This document shows positions 1 to 9,355 of a stretch of 14,279 bases of DNA, piece after piece. The DNA comes from Burkholderiaceae bacterium (GTDB lineage Bacteria > Pseudomonadota > Gammaproteobacteria > Burkholderiales > Burkholderiaceae): NCBI GenBank assembly GCA_022701965.1, contig JAKONL010000405.1, forward strand, positions 1 to 14,279. The letters are read 5' to 3'. Each line of letters opens with the position of its first letter. The first letter of the stretch is position 1. A program made the translations under genes and the position numbers. The notes under the pieces are model-generated. The model saw only the letters and a program-made list of their open reading frames with translations. It did not search any database and was not told the origin of the DNA.

Positions 1-2754
1 GGCTACACCGTCGACGGTTCCGGCACGCTGGCCGGCTCACCGAGCGCGGTCACGACGCTCTATGGCGCGGCGGGCACGGACATGAGGAACTACACGGTCG
101 TCATGTCCGGGGGTGCGTATGCGAAAACCGGCGACGGAACCATCCGGCTGGATACGAACAACACCTTCAGCGGACCCGTGTCGATCACGGGCGGAACGCT
201 GGTGATCGGCCATGCCAATGCGATGGGTGTGACGGGCAGCACTGCCACCGTGGAAAGCGGCGCAGCGCTGACGATCTACAACGGCATCACCCTCGGCCGC
301 AGTGTGACGCTCAACGGTGGAACGTTCATTGGATCCTCCGCATTCACGACCCTCATGAATGGCGCCATCTCGCTGACCGACAGCAGCAAGGTCAGTTGTG
401 CCGCGGCCGGAAACTGCACCATCGCGGCTCCTGCCAGCATCGATCTCGGCGCTACCGGAAACCAGCTGACCCTCGAAGTCACCGGCACCGGGGTGTTGAG
501 CATCAATCGCGTGATCCGCGGTACCGGACCCGTGGTCAAGACGGGAACAGGTCGAGCGGTGCTGGGCGCTTCCAACACCTACATCGGAGCCACGACGGCG
601 AGCGTCGGGACGCTGACCCTGGGCGTAAGCAACGCGATACCGTCCACCAGCGCCACGACGATCGCCGATGGTGCGACGCTCAACCTCAACAATCTGGCTC
701 AGACCTTGTCCAACGGCCTGACGGCCACTGGCACGCTGGCGTTGGGAACGGGCGGAAGCTTGACGCTGTCGGGCGGCAGCAGCACGCTCGCGGGCGCCAA
801 CCTGACCGGCAGCGGCACCATCACCGTAGGCAGCGGCGCCGTGCTCACCCTGACCAGCGCGCTGGTCAACAGCGGCGTCAACATCGTGCTGGCAGGCGGC
901 ACGCTCAACCTGGGCGCGCTCACCCACAGCATCGGCACGCTGAGCCTGACGGCCAACAGCACGCTGGACTTCAGCAGTGCCGGCAACGCCGGGATCACGG
1001 CCGCCACGCTGGCGCTGGGCACCCGTGCGCTGAACGTCACCAACTGGACGCGCGGCGGCGACCGGTTCTACGCCACGGCGTTCACAGGCGCCAGCGCGAA
1101 CGTCATCGGCAGCGCGCCGATGAACCAGATCACGTTGTCCGGTCCCGTGTCGTACACGCCGGCGATGACCGTCTGGCAGTCCGACAGGGAAATCAACGTG
1201 CTGCTCGACCCCGTCCTGCGGATCGCCAAGACCTCGACGGGCGGCGTCGGTACGTTCGAGTTCACGATGGCCGGCCTGTCCGCCAACCGGGACGCCATCA
1301 CCACCACGACGGCGGGCGTGGCGGCGCCGGGTATCGCCAACCTGACGGGCACGGCCGGCACGCCGGTGACGATCACCGAATCCAGCGTGCCCGCCGGCTG
1401 GCCCGCCTCGCCGTCGTCGGCGAGTTGCGTGGATGCCAACGGCGCGAGCAACGGCAACGGCAGCAGCAGCTTCGGCGTGCTCGCGGACCGGGTGCTGACC
1501 GTGCCTGCCGCGAGGATGGTCGCCGGCGCGAACATCACCTGCACCTTCGTCAACAGCCTGCGCGGCTTCGGCGGCGTCGTCTTCAACGACGGCGGTGCGC
1601 CCTCCGGCGGCGCGAACACCGGCGTGCCCAACGACGGCCTGAGGAACGGCGCGGAGGCCGGCCTGCCCGGCATCGCCGTCACGCTGACCGACTGCGGGAC
1701 GGTCGTGCATTCGAGCACCGTCACCGACGGCGGCGGTGCCTGGAACCTCGACGTGCCGGGCTCGGTGGCGGCCGGCAGCACCGTGTGCGTGGCCGCCGCG
1801 GTGCCGGCGAAGAGCCTGGCCACGGGCGCCAACGCGGGAGGCACCGTGGTACCCGACGGCACCACCGCCACCGCGGGCGGCGTGGCCTACACCTACAGCC
1901 GGCCGCTCCACCGCTTCAGCTTCGCGGCTCCGGCCGGCGGCACGGCCACGATGAACTTCGGCGAAGTGCCGCAGAGCAGCTTCGGCGCCGCCGGCGTACG
2001 GCAAAGCGCAGCCAACACGCCGGTGGTCTATGCCCACAATTTCGTGGCCGGCACCGGCGGTACCCTGGTGCTGAGCATCGCCGGCGAGGCGACGAACCCG
2101 GCCAGTCCGGGTTCGCCATGGAGCGGACTCGTCTACGCGGACACCGGCTGCACCGGCGCACTCCAGCCCGGCGCCGCGCAGCTCTACCCGGGCAGCGCCA
2201 CGACCGCGGTCGTGCAGGGCCAGACGGTGTGCCTGATCGTCAGGGAGCAGGTGCCGGCCAATGCCGACAGCGGCACGATCAACCAGACCACGGTCAAGGC
2301 CCTGCTGACGTTCGCGGCAGCGACTCCCGCGCTGAGCGCGACCTACACCCTGGTCGACAGCACGACGGTGGGCGGCGGCGCGCTGACGCTGGCCAAGGAG
2401 GTGCGCAACCTGACGACGAACGGCGCATGGAGCGCCAACAACCAGGCCCGATCGGGGCAGGTGCTCGAATACCGCGTCACCTACACCAACGTCACGGCGA
2501 CCCCCGTGACGAAGGTCGTGGTCGACGACACCGTGCCGGCCTACACCAGCTTCCAGTCCGCAAGCGCGGGAACGATACCTGCCGCGCTGGGCAACTGCAC
2601 GATGAACACGCCGCAGAACCCGGTGCCGGCCGCGGCGGTGGGCTGCTCCGCGACGCAGCCCGCCGGCGGCACGGGTCCGCTGAAATGGACGTTCGACGGC
2701 AGCCTCAATCCCGGCGCCACCGGCGAGCTGCGATTCCAGGTGCGCGTGGACTGA
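1..2754 (+). CDS. Large surface/adhesin-like protein with autotransporter-type beta repeats and C-terminal DUF11-like domain (5' partial)
   Basis: The frame is open from base 1 to the TGA at 2752-2754, so the start lies upstream and 917 residues are visible. The N-terminal visible part is Gly/Thr/Ser/Asn-rich, with repeats resembling autotransporter-associated beta-strand repeats: a 'KTGDGTIRL...NTFSGP..ITGGTLVIG' unit near 118-230 and a 'KTGTGRAVLG..NTYIGAT...GTLTLG' unit near 535-640. A low-complexity beta-helix-like stretch follows to about 1050. Around 1206-1560 there is a prealbumin/SpaA-like module ('RIAKTSTGG..TFEFTMAG', ending 'ITCTFVNS'). Around 1561-1960 there is an SdrD/Cna-B-like module ('GVVFNDGG..NDGLRNGAEAGLPGIAVTLTDC'). 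About 2390-2754 matches a DUF11 repeat ('LTLAKEVRN...YRVTYTNV..PVTKVVVDDTVP'). The protein ends 'RFQVRVD', with no autotransporter beta-barrel and no LPXTG-type sorting signal. An extracellular structural or adhesive role is inferred; the export route is not visible. Other-frame ORFs here are shadows. Confidence 0.8.
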   Translation, partial: GYTVDGSGTLAGSPSAVTTLYGAAGTDMRNYTVVMSGGAYAKTGDGTIRLDTNNTFSGPVSITGGTLVIGHANAMGVTGSTATVESGAALTIYNGITLGRSVTLNGGTFIGSSAFTTLMNGAISLTDSSKVSCAAAGNCTIAAPASIDLGATGNQLTLEVTGTGVLSINRVIRGTGPVVKTGTGRAVLGASNTYIGATTASVGTLTLGVSNAIPSTSATTIADGATLNLNNLAQTLSNGLTATGTLALGTGGSLTLSGGSSTLAGANLTGSGTITVGSGAVLTLTSALVNSGVNIVLAGGTLNLGALTHSIGTLSLTANSTLDFSSAGNAGITAATLALGTRALNVTNWTRGGDRFYATAFTGASANVIGSAPMNQITLSGPVSYTPAMTVWQSDREINVLLDPVLRIAKTSTGGVGTFEFTMAGLSANRDAITTTTAGVAAPGIANLTGTAGTPVTITESSVPAGWPASPSSASCVDANGASNGNGSSSFGVLADRVLTVPAARMVAGANITCTFVNSLRGFGGVVFNDGGAPSGGANTGVPNDGLRNGAEAGLPGIAVTLTDCGTVVHSSTVTDGGGAWNLDVPGSVAAGSTVCVAAAVPAKSLATGANAGGTVVPDGTTATAGGVAYTYSRPLHRFSFAAPAGGTATMNFGEVPQSSFGAAGVRQSAANTPVVYAHNFVAGTGGTLVLSIAGEATNPASPGSPWSGLVYADTGCTGALQPGAAQLYPGSATTAVVQGQTVCLIVREQVPANADSGTINQTTVKALLTFAAATPALSATYTLVDSTTVGGGALTLAKEVRNLTTNGAWSANNQARSGQVLEYRVTYTNVTATPVTKVVVDDTVPAYTSFQSASAGTIPAALGNCTMNTPQNPVPAAAVGCSATQPAGGTGPLKWTFDGSLNPGATGELRFQVRVD

Positions 2755-2793
2755 TCGTTGCATCCTGTCGTGCTCGATCTAGGGATTTCACTA

Positions 2794-2823
2794 GCCGATC
2801 GATGCATAAAAGTATCGGTCGGC
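2794..2823. promoter_or_regulatory. Inverted repeat upstream of smoE; candidate operator or weak terminator
   Basis: The arms GCCGATCGAT (2794-2803) and ATCGGTCGGC (2814-2823) are reverse complements except for one position, separated by the AT-rich 10-mer GCATAAAAGT. The repeat lies 40 bases after the surface-protein stop and 95 bases before the smoE start, in the only sizeable gap before the polyol genes. It could be an operator of the polyol operon, with a -10-like element in the AT-rich centre. It could also be a terminator of the upstream gene, since TTTT follows at 2827-2830, but that T-tract is short. No convincing -35/-10 pair could be fixed elsewhere in 2755-2918. Confidence 0.35.
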
Positions 2824-2918
2824 ATGTTTTGTGTACCGGTGTCGGCGGCGCCGATCTCCAGAATCCGCTTCGACGGCCGCACGCATGCACGGCTGCGGAC
2901 ACCACAGGAGACATCTTC

Positions 2919-4235
2919 ATGAAGCGCTTCCACGCAATCCTCAAGGCGCGCATGGTGCTCGCCGTCGCCGGCACGGGGCTCGCCCATGCCGCCACCGAGC
3001 TGGTCATCGCCACCGTCAACAACGGCCACATGATCGAGATGCAGAAGCTCACGCCGTTCTTCGAGAAGGCCTACCCCGACATCAAGCTCAAGTGGGTGAC
3101 GCGCGAAGAAGGCACGCTGCGCCAGCGCGTGACCACCGACATCGCCACCAAGGGCGGCCAGTTCGACGTCATGACCATCGGCCTGTACGAAGCGCCGATC
3201 TGGTCGAAGAAGGGTTGGCTCACGCCGATCGCGACCGACGCCGCCTACGACGCCGACGACCTGCTGCCGGCCATCCGCTCGGGCCTGTCGTACGAAGGCA
3301 AGCTCTACGCGTCGCCGTTCTACGGCGAGAGCTCGATGCTGATGTACCGCAAGGACCTGGCCGACAAGGCCGGCTTCAAGATGCCCGCGCAGCCGACCTG
3401 GACGCAGGTCAGGGACCTGGCCGCCAAGATGCACGACCCCAAGGCCGGCGTCTACGGCATGTGCCTGCGCGGCAAGCCGGGCTGGGGCGACAACATGGCC
3501 TTCCTGACGACGCTGGTCAACACCAACGGCGGCCAGTGGTTCGACATGCAGTGGAAGCCGCAGATCGACACCCAGCCGTGGAAGGACGCGATCGGCTTCT
3601 ACGTCGACCTGATGAAGAACTACGGCCCGCCCGGTGCGTCGGCCAACAGCTTCAACGAGAACCTCGCGCTCTTCAACGAAGGCAAGTGCGGCATGTGGGT
3701 GGACGCGACCATCGCCGCGTCGTTCATCAGCGACCCGAAGCAGTCGAAGGTCGCCGACAAGGTGGCGTTCGCGCAGGCCCCGGTCGCCGTCACGCCCAAG
3801 GGCGCGAACTGGCTCTGGACCTGGAACCTCGCGATCCCGGCCAGCTCGACCAAGGCCACCGCGGCGCAGACCTTCGTGAAATGGGCGACGTCCAAGGACT
3901 ACATCCAGCTGGTCGCCAAGGAGAAGGGCTGGGCATCGGTGCCGACCGGCACGCGCAAGTCGACCTACGCGAACCCCGAGTTCCAGAAGGTCGCGAAGTT
4001 CGCCGAGGAGGAGAAGAAGGCGATCGACAGCGCCAACCTCACCGACAGCACGCTGCCCAAGTCGCCCTACGTCGGCGTGCAGTACGCGGCGATTCCCGAA
4101 TTCCAGGCGATCGGCGTGGCCGTGGGCCAGCAGATGAGCGCGGCGCTGTCGGGCAAGGTGACGGTGGACCAGGCGCTGAAGACGTCGCAGACGGCGGCCG
4201 AGCGCGAGATGAAAAAAGCCGGGTACTACAAGTAG
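2919..4235 (+). CDS. smoE: Periplasmic polyol-binding protein of ABC transporter (SmoE/MtlE type)
   Basis: Protein of 438 aa. It is the extracellular solute-binding component (family 1) that would capture a sugar alcohol in the periplasm and deliver it to SmoFG. A Sec-type signal peptide is visible: basic start MKRF, a short hydrophobic core, and a likely cleavage after residue 24 (AHA|ATE). The mature protein begins 'ELVIATVNNGHMIEMQKLTPFFEKAYP', typical of the sorbitol/mannitol binding-protein group, and contains 'FDVMTIGLYEAPIWSKKGWL', 'FYGESSMLMYRKDL' and 'FNEGKCGMWVDATIAASF'. The start is set by AGGAG at 2906-2910, eight bases before ATG. It is the first gene of the transporter set. The gap to smoF is 126 bases and carries a structured repeat, which may let the binding protein be made in excess. 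The family assignment is firm; the exact substrate (arabinitol, mannitol, sorbitol) cannot be read from sequence. Confidence 0.93.
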   Translation: MKRFHAILKARMVLAVAGTGLAHAATELVIATVNNGHMIEMQKLTPFFEKAYPDIKLKWVTREEGTLRQRVTTDIATKGGQFDVMTIGLYEAPIWSKKGWLTPIATDAAYDADDLLPAIRSGLSYEGKLYASPFYGESSMLMYRKDLADKAGFKMPAQPTWTQVRDLAAKMHDPKAGVYGMCLRGKPGWGDNMAFLTTLVNTNGGQWFDMQWKPQIDTQPWKDAIGFYVDLMKNYGPPGASANSFNENLALFNEGKCGMWVDATIAASFISDPKQSKVADKVAFAQAPVAVTPKGANWLWTWNLAIPASSTKATAAQTFVKWATSKDYIQLVAKEKGWASVPTGTRKSTYANPEFQKVAKFAEEEKKAIDSANLTDSTLPKSPYVGVQYAAIPEFQAIGVAVGQQMSAALSGKVTVDQALKTSQTAAEREMKKAGYYK

Positions 4236-4236
4236 A

Positions 4237-4319
4237 CCCCCAGGCTGCGCGCACTTCGTGTCGCTGCGCCTGCCCCCTTGCAGGGGGCACTGCCTGCGGG
4301 CCGGCGAAGTCGGTTCCGC
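4237..4319 (+). repeat. Structured intergenic repeat, copy 1 (between smoE and smoF)
   Basis: This stretch begins one base after the smoE stop with CCCCCAGGCT. It contains the 16-mer GCGCACTTCGTGTCGC at 4249-4264, a C-run/G-run hairpin, and a GCCGGCGAAGTCGG segment ending in CCGCGG. A related copy is found in reverse orientation at 13243-13325, with the 16-mer identical and the order of blocks the same. Recurrence of these blocks at two unrelated loci marks it as a dispersed intergenic element rather than local leader sequence. I recall similar blocks from Comamonadaceae genomes, but this was not checked. Confidence 0.75.
4271..4289 (+). other. Hairpin inside the smoE-smoF repeat (possible mRNA stabiliser or attenuator)
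   Basis: The 8-base arms TGCCCCCT (4271-4278) and AGGGGGCA (4282-4289) pair perfectly around a TGC loop. No T-run follows, so it is not a standard intrinsic terminator. Its position just 3' of a binding-protein gene and 5' of the first permease gene resembles the malE-malF arrangement in E. coli, where REP hairpins protect the upstream mRNA. Confidence 0.5.
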
Positions 4320-4361
4320 GGCAGTTCTGGAATCTCGTTCGATCCGCCTGGGAGTTCCTCC

Positions 4362-5219
4362 ATGAACCGACTGCTGCCGCGCGCCCTCATGGCGCCCGCC
4401 GTGCTCACGCTCCTCCTGTGGATGATCGTGCCGCTGGCGATGACGCTCTACTTCTCGTTCGTCAGCTACAACCTGATGCAGCCGGGCGACCATCCGTTCG
4501 CGGGGCTGGAGAACTTCCACTACTTCGTGACCGATCCGGACTTCTGGCCGGCGGTGTGGAACACGCTGCTGCTGATCGGCAGCGTGATCGTCATCACGGT
4601 GGTGTTCGGCGTGCTGCTCGCGCTGCTGGTGAACGAGCCGTTCCCCGGGCGCGGCATCGTGCGGGTGCTGCTGATCTCGCCGTTCTTCGTCATGCCGGCG
4701 GTCAACGCGCTGCTGTGGAAGCACATGATGATGAACCCGATCTACGGCGTGCTCGCAGACCTCTGGCGATCGGTCGGGCTGCAGCCGGTCGACTGGCTCA
4801 CCGACGTGCCGCTGCTGTCGGTGATCATCATGGTGGCCTGGCAGTGGCTGCCGTTCGCCTGCCTGATCTTCATCACCTCGCTGCAGTCGCTCGATCGCGA
4901 GCAGATGGAGGCCGCGCGCATGGACGGCGCGACCGGGCCGCAGCGCTTCTTCTACCTGACCATCCCGCACCTGGGCCGGCCGATGGCGGTGGTGATCATG
5001 ATCGAAATGATCTTCCTGCTGAGCGTGTTCGCCGAGATCGCCATCACCACCAACGGCGGGCCGGGCAACGAGAGCACCAACCTCACCTACATGATCTTCA
5101 AGCAGTCGCTGATGAACTTCGACGTCGGCGTGGCTTCGGCCGGGGCGCTGTTCGCAGTGGTGATGGCCAACATCGTGGCCGCGTTCCTCATCCGCATCGT
5201 CGGCAAGAACCTTGATTGA
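4362..5219 (+). CDS. smoF: Polyol ABC transporter permease (SmoF/MtlF type)
   Basis: Protein of 285 aa, an inner-membrane permease of the MalF-like carbohydrate group. About six membrane segments can be seen, the first near residues 9-32, others near 68-90, 100-120, 150-173, 207-230 and 258-280. The ATPase-docking EAA loop is intact at residues 183-202 ('EAARMDGATG' followed by 'PQRFFYLTIP'). The ATG at 4362 is preferred because GGAG at 4351-4354 is correctly spaced. Earlier in-frame alternatives fall inside the repeat hairpin and would add a non-membrane leader. It pairs with SmoG, whose start lies 11 bases after this stop. Confidence 0.92.
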   Translation: MNRLLPRALMAPAVLTLLLWMIVPLAMTLYFSFVSYNLMQPGDHPFAGLENFHYFVTDPDFWPAVWNTLLLIGSVIVITVVFGVLLALLVNEPFPGRGIVRVLLISPFFVMPAVNALLWKHMMMNPIYGVLADLWRSVGLQPVDWLTDVPLLSVIIMVAWQWLPFACLIFITSLQSLDREQMEAARMDGATGPQRFFYLTIPHLGRPMAVVIMIEMIFLLSVFAEIAITTNGGPGNESTNLTYMIFKQSLMNFDVGVASAGALFAVVMANIVAAFLIRIVGKNLD

Positions 5220-5230
5220 GGACGACCGCC

Positions 5231-6052
5231 ATGCAACCCAGTCTTCTCCTCCACACGCTGCGCACGCTCGCGGCCTGGGCCGTCGCGCTGCTGCTGTTCT
5301 TCCCGCTCGGCTGGCTGTTCCTCACCGCGTTCAAGACCGAGCTGCAGGCCATCGCCGTACCGCCGCTTTTCGTCTTCACGCCGACGATGGACAACTTCGG
5401 CGAGGTGCAGCAGCGCAGCGACTACCTGCTCTACGCGCGCAATTCGCTCATCACCAGCGTCGGCTCGACCGTCCTCGGCCTGCTGATCGCGGCGCCGGCC
5501 GCGTACTCGATGGCCTTCTTCCGCACCCAGAAGACGCGCGACATCCTGATGTGGATGCTGTCGACCAAGATGATGCCGGCCGTGGGCGCGCTGGTGCCGA
5601 TCTACGTGCTGGCGCAGACCGCCGGCCTGCTGGATTCGCTCACGGCGCTGACCGTCGTCTTCACGCTGTCGAACCTGCCGATCATGGTGTGGATGCTCTA
5701 CAGCAGCTACAAGGACATACCCAACGAGATCCTCGAGGCCGCGCGCATGGACGGCGCGAGCCTCTGGACCGAGTTCCGCCACGTGGTGATGCCGCTGTCG
5801 GTCGGCGGGCTCGCGTCATGCGGCCTGCTGTGCCTGGTGCTGAGCTGGAACGAGGCCTTCTGGTCGCTCAACCTGGTCTCGGCCAAGGCCGGCACGCTGG
5901 CCACGCTGATCTCGCAGTACTCGAGCCCCGAGGGCCTGTTCTGGGCCAAGCTGTCGGCCGCCTCGCTGATGGCCATCGCGCCGATCGTGATCTTCGGCTG
6001 GTTCTCGCAGAAGCAGCTGGTGCAGGGCCTGACCTTCGGCGCCGTCAAGTAA
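5231..6052 (+). CDS. smoG: Polyol ABC transporter permease (SmoG/MtlG type)
   Basis: Protein of 273 aa, the second inner-membrane permease (MalG-like). An N-terminal membrane segment lies near residues 12-34. Further segments lie around 72-95, 107-130, 137-158, 188-208 and 240-262. The EAA loop is 'EAARMDGAS' at residues 169-177. The ATG at 5231 has GAGGA at 5218-5222 upstream, overlapping the smoF stop. A TTG at 5216 is in frame and would add five residues, but it overlaps the smoF stop and lacks a good ribosome site. It would form a heterodimer with SmoF for uptake of the same polyol. Confidence 0.92.
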   Translation: MQPSLLLHTLRTLAAWAVALLLFFPLGWLFLTAFKTELQAIAVPPLFVFTPTMDNFGEVQQRSDYLLYARNSLITSVGSTVLGLLIAAPAAYSMAFFRTQKTRDILMWMLSTKMMPAVGALVPIYVLAQTAGLLDSLTALTVVFTLSNLPIMVWMLYSSYKDIPNEILEAARMDGASLWTEFRHVVMPLSVGGLASCGLLCLVLSWNEAFWSLNLVSAKAGTLATLISQYSSPEGLFWAKLSAASLMAIAPIVIFGWFSQKQLVQGLTFGAVK

Positions 6053-6069
6053 TCAAGGAGAGACAGCTC

Positions 6070-7103
<1,034 letters not shown>

Positions 7104-7107
<4 letters not shown>

Positions 7108-8498
7108 CGAACATCATCCTTCACCTCGGGCTCGGCTCGTTCCACCGCGCGCACCAGGCCGTCTACCTGCAGGACCTGCACGACGCGGGCGACACCGGCT
7201 GGTCGATCACCGGCGCCAACCTGCGGCCCGACATGGCCGAGGTGCTCGCCGCGCTGCAGGCGCAGGGCGGCGTCTACACGCTGGAAACCGTGACGCCCGA
7301 GGCTGTCTATAACTATCGCCGCATCGAATCGATCCGCGAGGTGCTGCCGTTCGAGCCGACGCTGGCGGCGGTGGTCGAACGCGGCGCCGATCCGCGCACG
7401 CGCATCGTGTCGTTCACCGTGACCGAGGCCGGCTACTACCTGGACGCGGACGACCGGCTCGACCTGTCCGTCGCCGACCTGGCCGCCGATGTCGAGGCCG
7501 CGCGTCACGGCAAGCCCGGGCTCACCATCTACGGCGCGGTCTGCGCGATCCTGCGCGCTCGCAAGGCGGCCGGCGCCGGTCCGCTCACGCTGCTGAACTG
7601 CGACAACCTGCGCCACAACGGCGAGCGCTTCCGCAAGGGCCTGCTCGAATTCATCGGGCTCGCCGGCGACACGGCGCTGCGCGGATGGGTCGAGGCCCAC
7701 ACCACCTGCCCGAACGCGATGGTCGACCGCATCACGCCGCGCCCGCCGCCCGAGCTGCGCGCGCGCGTGATGGCGGCCACCGGGTTCGACGACGCGGCCG
7801 CCATCACCGGCGAAAGCTTCATCCAGTGGGTGATCGAGGACGACTTCATCGCCGGCCGGCCCGAATGGGAACGCGTCGGCGTGCAACTGGTGGATTCGGT
7901 GCAGCCCTACGAGGAAGCCAAGATCAGGCTGCTGAACGCGACCCACAGCTGCATCGCCTGGGCCGGTACGCTGGTCGGGCTGCAGTTCATCCACGAAGGC
8001 ACGCACACGCCGGCGATCCGGCAGATGGCCTTCGACTACGTGACCGACGACGTGATCCCGGTGCTGAGCGAACCCGGCGCGCCGAGCCCGGTCGACCTGC
8101 CGGCCTATCGCGACGTGGTGCTCGCGCGCTTCGGCAACGCGGCCATCCGCGACACCAACCAGCGCGTGGCGATGGACGGCTTCTCGAAGATCCCCGGCTT
8201 CATCGCTCCGACCGTGCGCGAGCGCCTGGCGCGCGGCGAAGGCATCGACAGCGTGGCGATGCTGCCGGCGCTGTTCCTGGCCTTCCTGCAGCGCTGGCAC
8301 CGCGGCGCGCTGCCGTACACCTACCAGGACCAGGGCATGGACCCGGCGGTCGCGCATGCGATCTGCGACGCGGCGGACCCGGTCGCGGCGTTCTGCGCCG
8401 ACCCGACGCTCTGGGGCGCGCTCGCGGGCGACGCGCGCCTGGTCGACGCAGTCCGGCGCGCCACTGCGCGGGTCGACGAATTCATTGCAAGAGGCTGA
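7104..8498 (+). CDS. dalD: Polyol dehydrogenase, D-arabinitol 4-dehydrogenase/mannitol dehydrogenase family
   Basis: Protein of 464 aa of the long-chain polyol-specific dehydrogenase family, cytoplasmic and NAD-dependent. It would oxidise D-arabinitol to D-xylulose, or mannitol to fructose. The N-terminal nucleotide-binding motif is 'HLGLGSFHRAHQA' (7-19). 'NCDNLRHNG' (165-173) and 'CPNAMVDRITP' (202-212) are family signatures. Catalytic Lys273, Asn278 and His281 sit in 'EAKIRLLNATHSCIAWAG', with the K-x4-N-x2-H spacing of the family. The 'HSCIAWAGTLVG' and 'TNQRVAMDGFSKIPGFIAPT' stretches and the length near 460 resemble DalD more than the roughly 490-residue mannitol dehydrogenases, and the nearby xylulokinase fits a xylulose product. 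No ribosome site is obvious, so translation probably depends on the ATGA overlap with smoK. Family certain; substrate likely but not proven. Confidence 0.85.
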
Positions 8499-8504
8499 TC
8501 CGAA

Positions 8505-9332
8505 ATGACGAACCAACTCCACACACCGACCGATTCCACCGCCGCGCGCGGCCGGCTCGCAGGGCGCCACGTGCTGGTCACGGGTGCCGGCGGCGGCATC
8601 GGCCTGGCGATCGCGCAGGCCTGTCTCGCCCAGGGCGCGAACTGCAGCGTGGTCGACCGCGCCGCGGAGGCCAGCGCCGCCGTGCGCGAACTGGTGCGGC
8701 AGCATCCCGACACACTCGCCTACGTCGCCGCCGACGTCACCGACCGCACCGCCATCGACCGCATGCTGGCCTCGGCCACCGCGCGCTTCGGCGCGCTGCA
8801 CGCGCTGGTCAACAACGCCGCGCTGTTCGACATGGCGCCGCTGCTGGAGAGCGACGAGGCCTCGTTCGACCGCCTGTTCGCGGTCAACGTGAAGGGCATG
8901 TTCTTCACGATGCAGGCCGTGCTCAAGCACATGGTCGAAGCGGGCACGCAAGGCGCGTCGGTGGTCAACCTGGCCTCGCAGGCCGGGCGCCGCGGCGAGG
9001 CGCTGGTGTCGCACTACTGCGCGACCAAGGCGGCGGTGATCAGCTACACGCAGAGCGCCGCGCTCGCGATGGCGCCGCACGGCATCCGCGTCAACGGCGT
9101 CGCGCCGGGCGTGGTCGACACGCCGATGTGGGCCGAGGTCGACGCGCTGTTCGCGCGCTACGAGAACCTCCCGATCGGCGAGAAGAAGCGCCAGGTCGGC
9201 GTGGCCGTGCCGCTCGGGCGCATGGGCGTGCCCGACGAGATCGCCGATGCGGTCGTGTTCCTGGTCGGCGACGAGGCCCGCTACATCACGGCGCAGACGC
9301 TGAACGTGGACGGTGGTAGCGTCATGAGCTGA
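8505..9332 (+). CDS. smoS: SDR-family polyol dehydrogenase, SmoS-like (sorbitol/galactitol type)
   Basis: Protein of 275 aa, a classical short-chain dehydrogenase. The cofactor motif is TGAGGGIG (26-33), and Asp51 at the end of the second strand favours NAD over NADP. The structural motif NNAA is at 103-106 and Asn128 is in place. The catalytic residues are Ser158, Tyr171 and Lys175 ('YCATK'). The stretches 'ASQAGRRGEALV', 'VDALFARYEN' and 'GEKKR' with C-terminal 'LNVDGG' are characteristic of the SmoS sorbitol/L-iditol/galactitol dehydrogenase group (for example sorbitol to fructose). There is an N-terminal extension of about 17 residues before the usual start of the fold. The gene starts 6 bases after the dalD stop, with AAGAGG at 8489-8494 as a possible ribosome site. 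It likely widens the range of polyols the locus can use. Confidence 0.85.
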   Translation: MTNQLHTPTDSTAARGRLAGRHVLVTGAGGGIGLAIAQACLAQGANCSVVDRAAEASAAVRELVRQHPDTLAYVAADVTDRTAIDRMLASATARFGALHALVNNAALFDMAPLLESDEASFDRLFAVNVKGMFFTMQAVLKHMVEAGTQGASVVNLASQAGRRGEALVSHYCATKAAVISYTQSAALAMAPHGIRVNGVAPGVVDTPMWAEVDALFARYENLPIGEKKRQVGVAVPLGRMGVPDEIADAVVFLVGDEARYITAQTLNVDGGSVMS

Positions 9333-9355
9333 TCTCCAGCCGCAAGCCCGAGCCG

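Noticed and set aside
37..2763. Long minus-strand open frame of 908 codons opposite the surface-protein gene
   Set aside because: Its translation is Arg/Ala/Gly/His-rich with no recognisable motif, and the plus frame has clear repeat and domain structure. Long antisense frames are common in GC-rich DNA.
4278..4361. Longer N-terminus for smoF starting at 4278
   Set aside because: It would start inside the repeat hairpin and encode an Arg/Gly/Ser leader unlike SmoF proteins, while ATG at 4362 has a proper ribosome site.
2541..4970. Minus-strand open frame of 809 codons across smoE and smoF
   Set aside because: Same low-information composition, and it runs opposite two genes with firm family assignments and ribosome sites.
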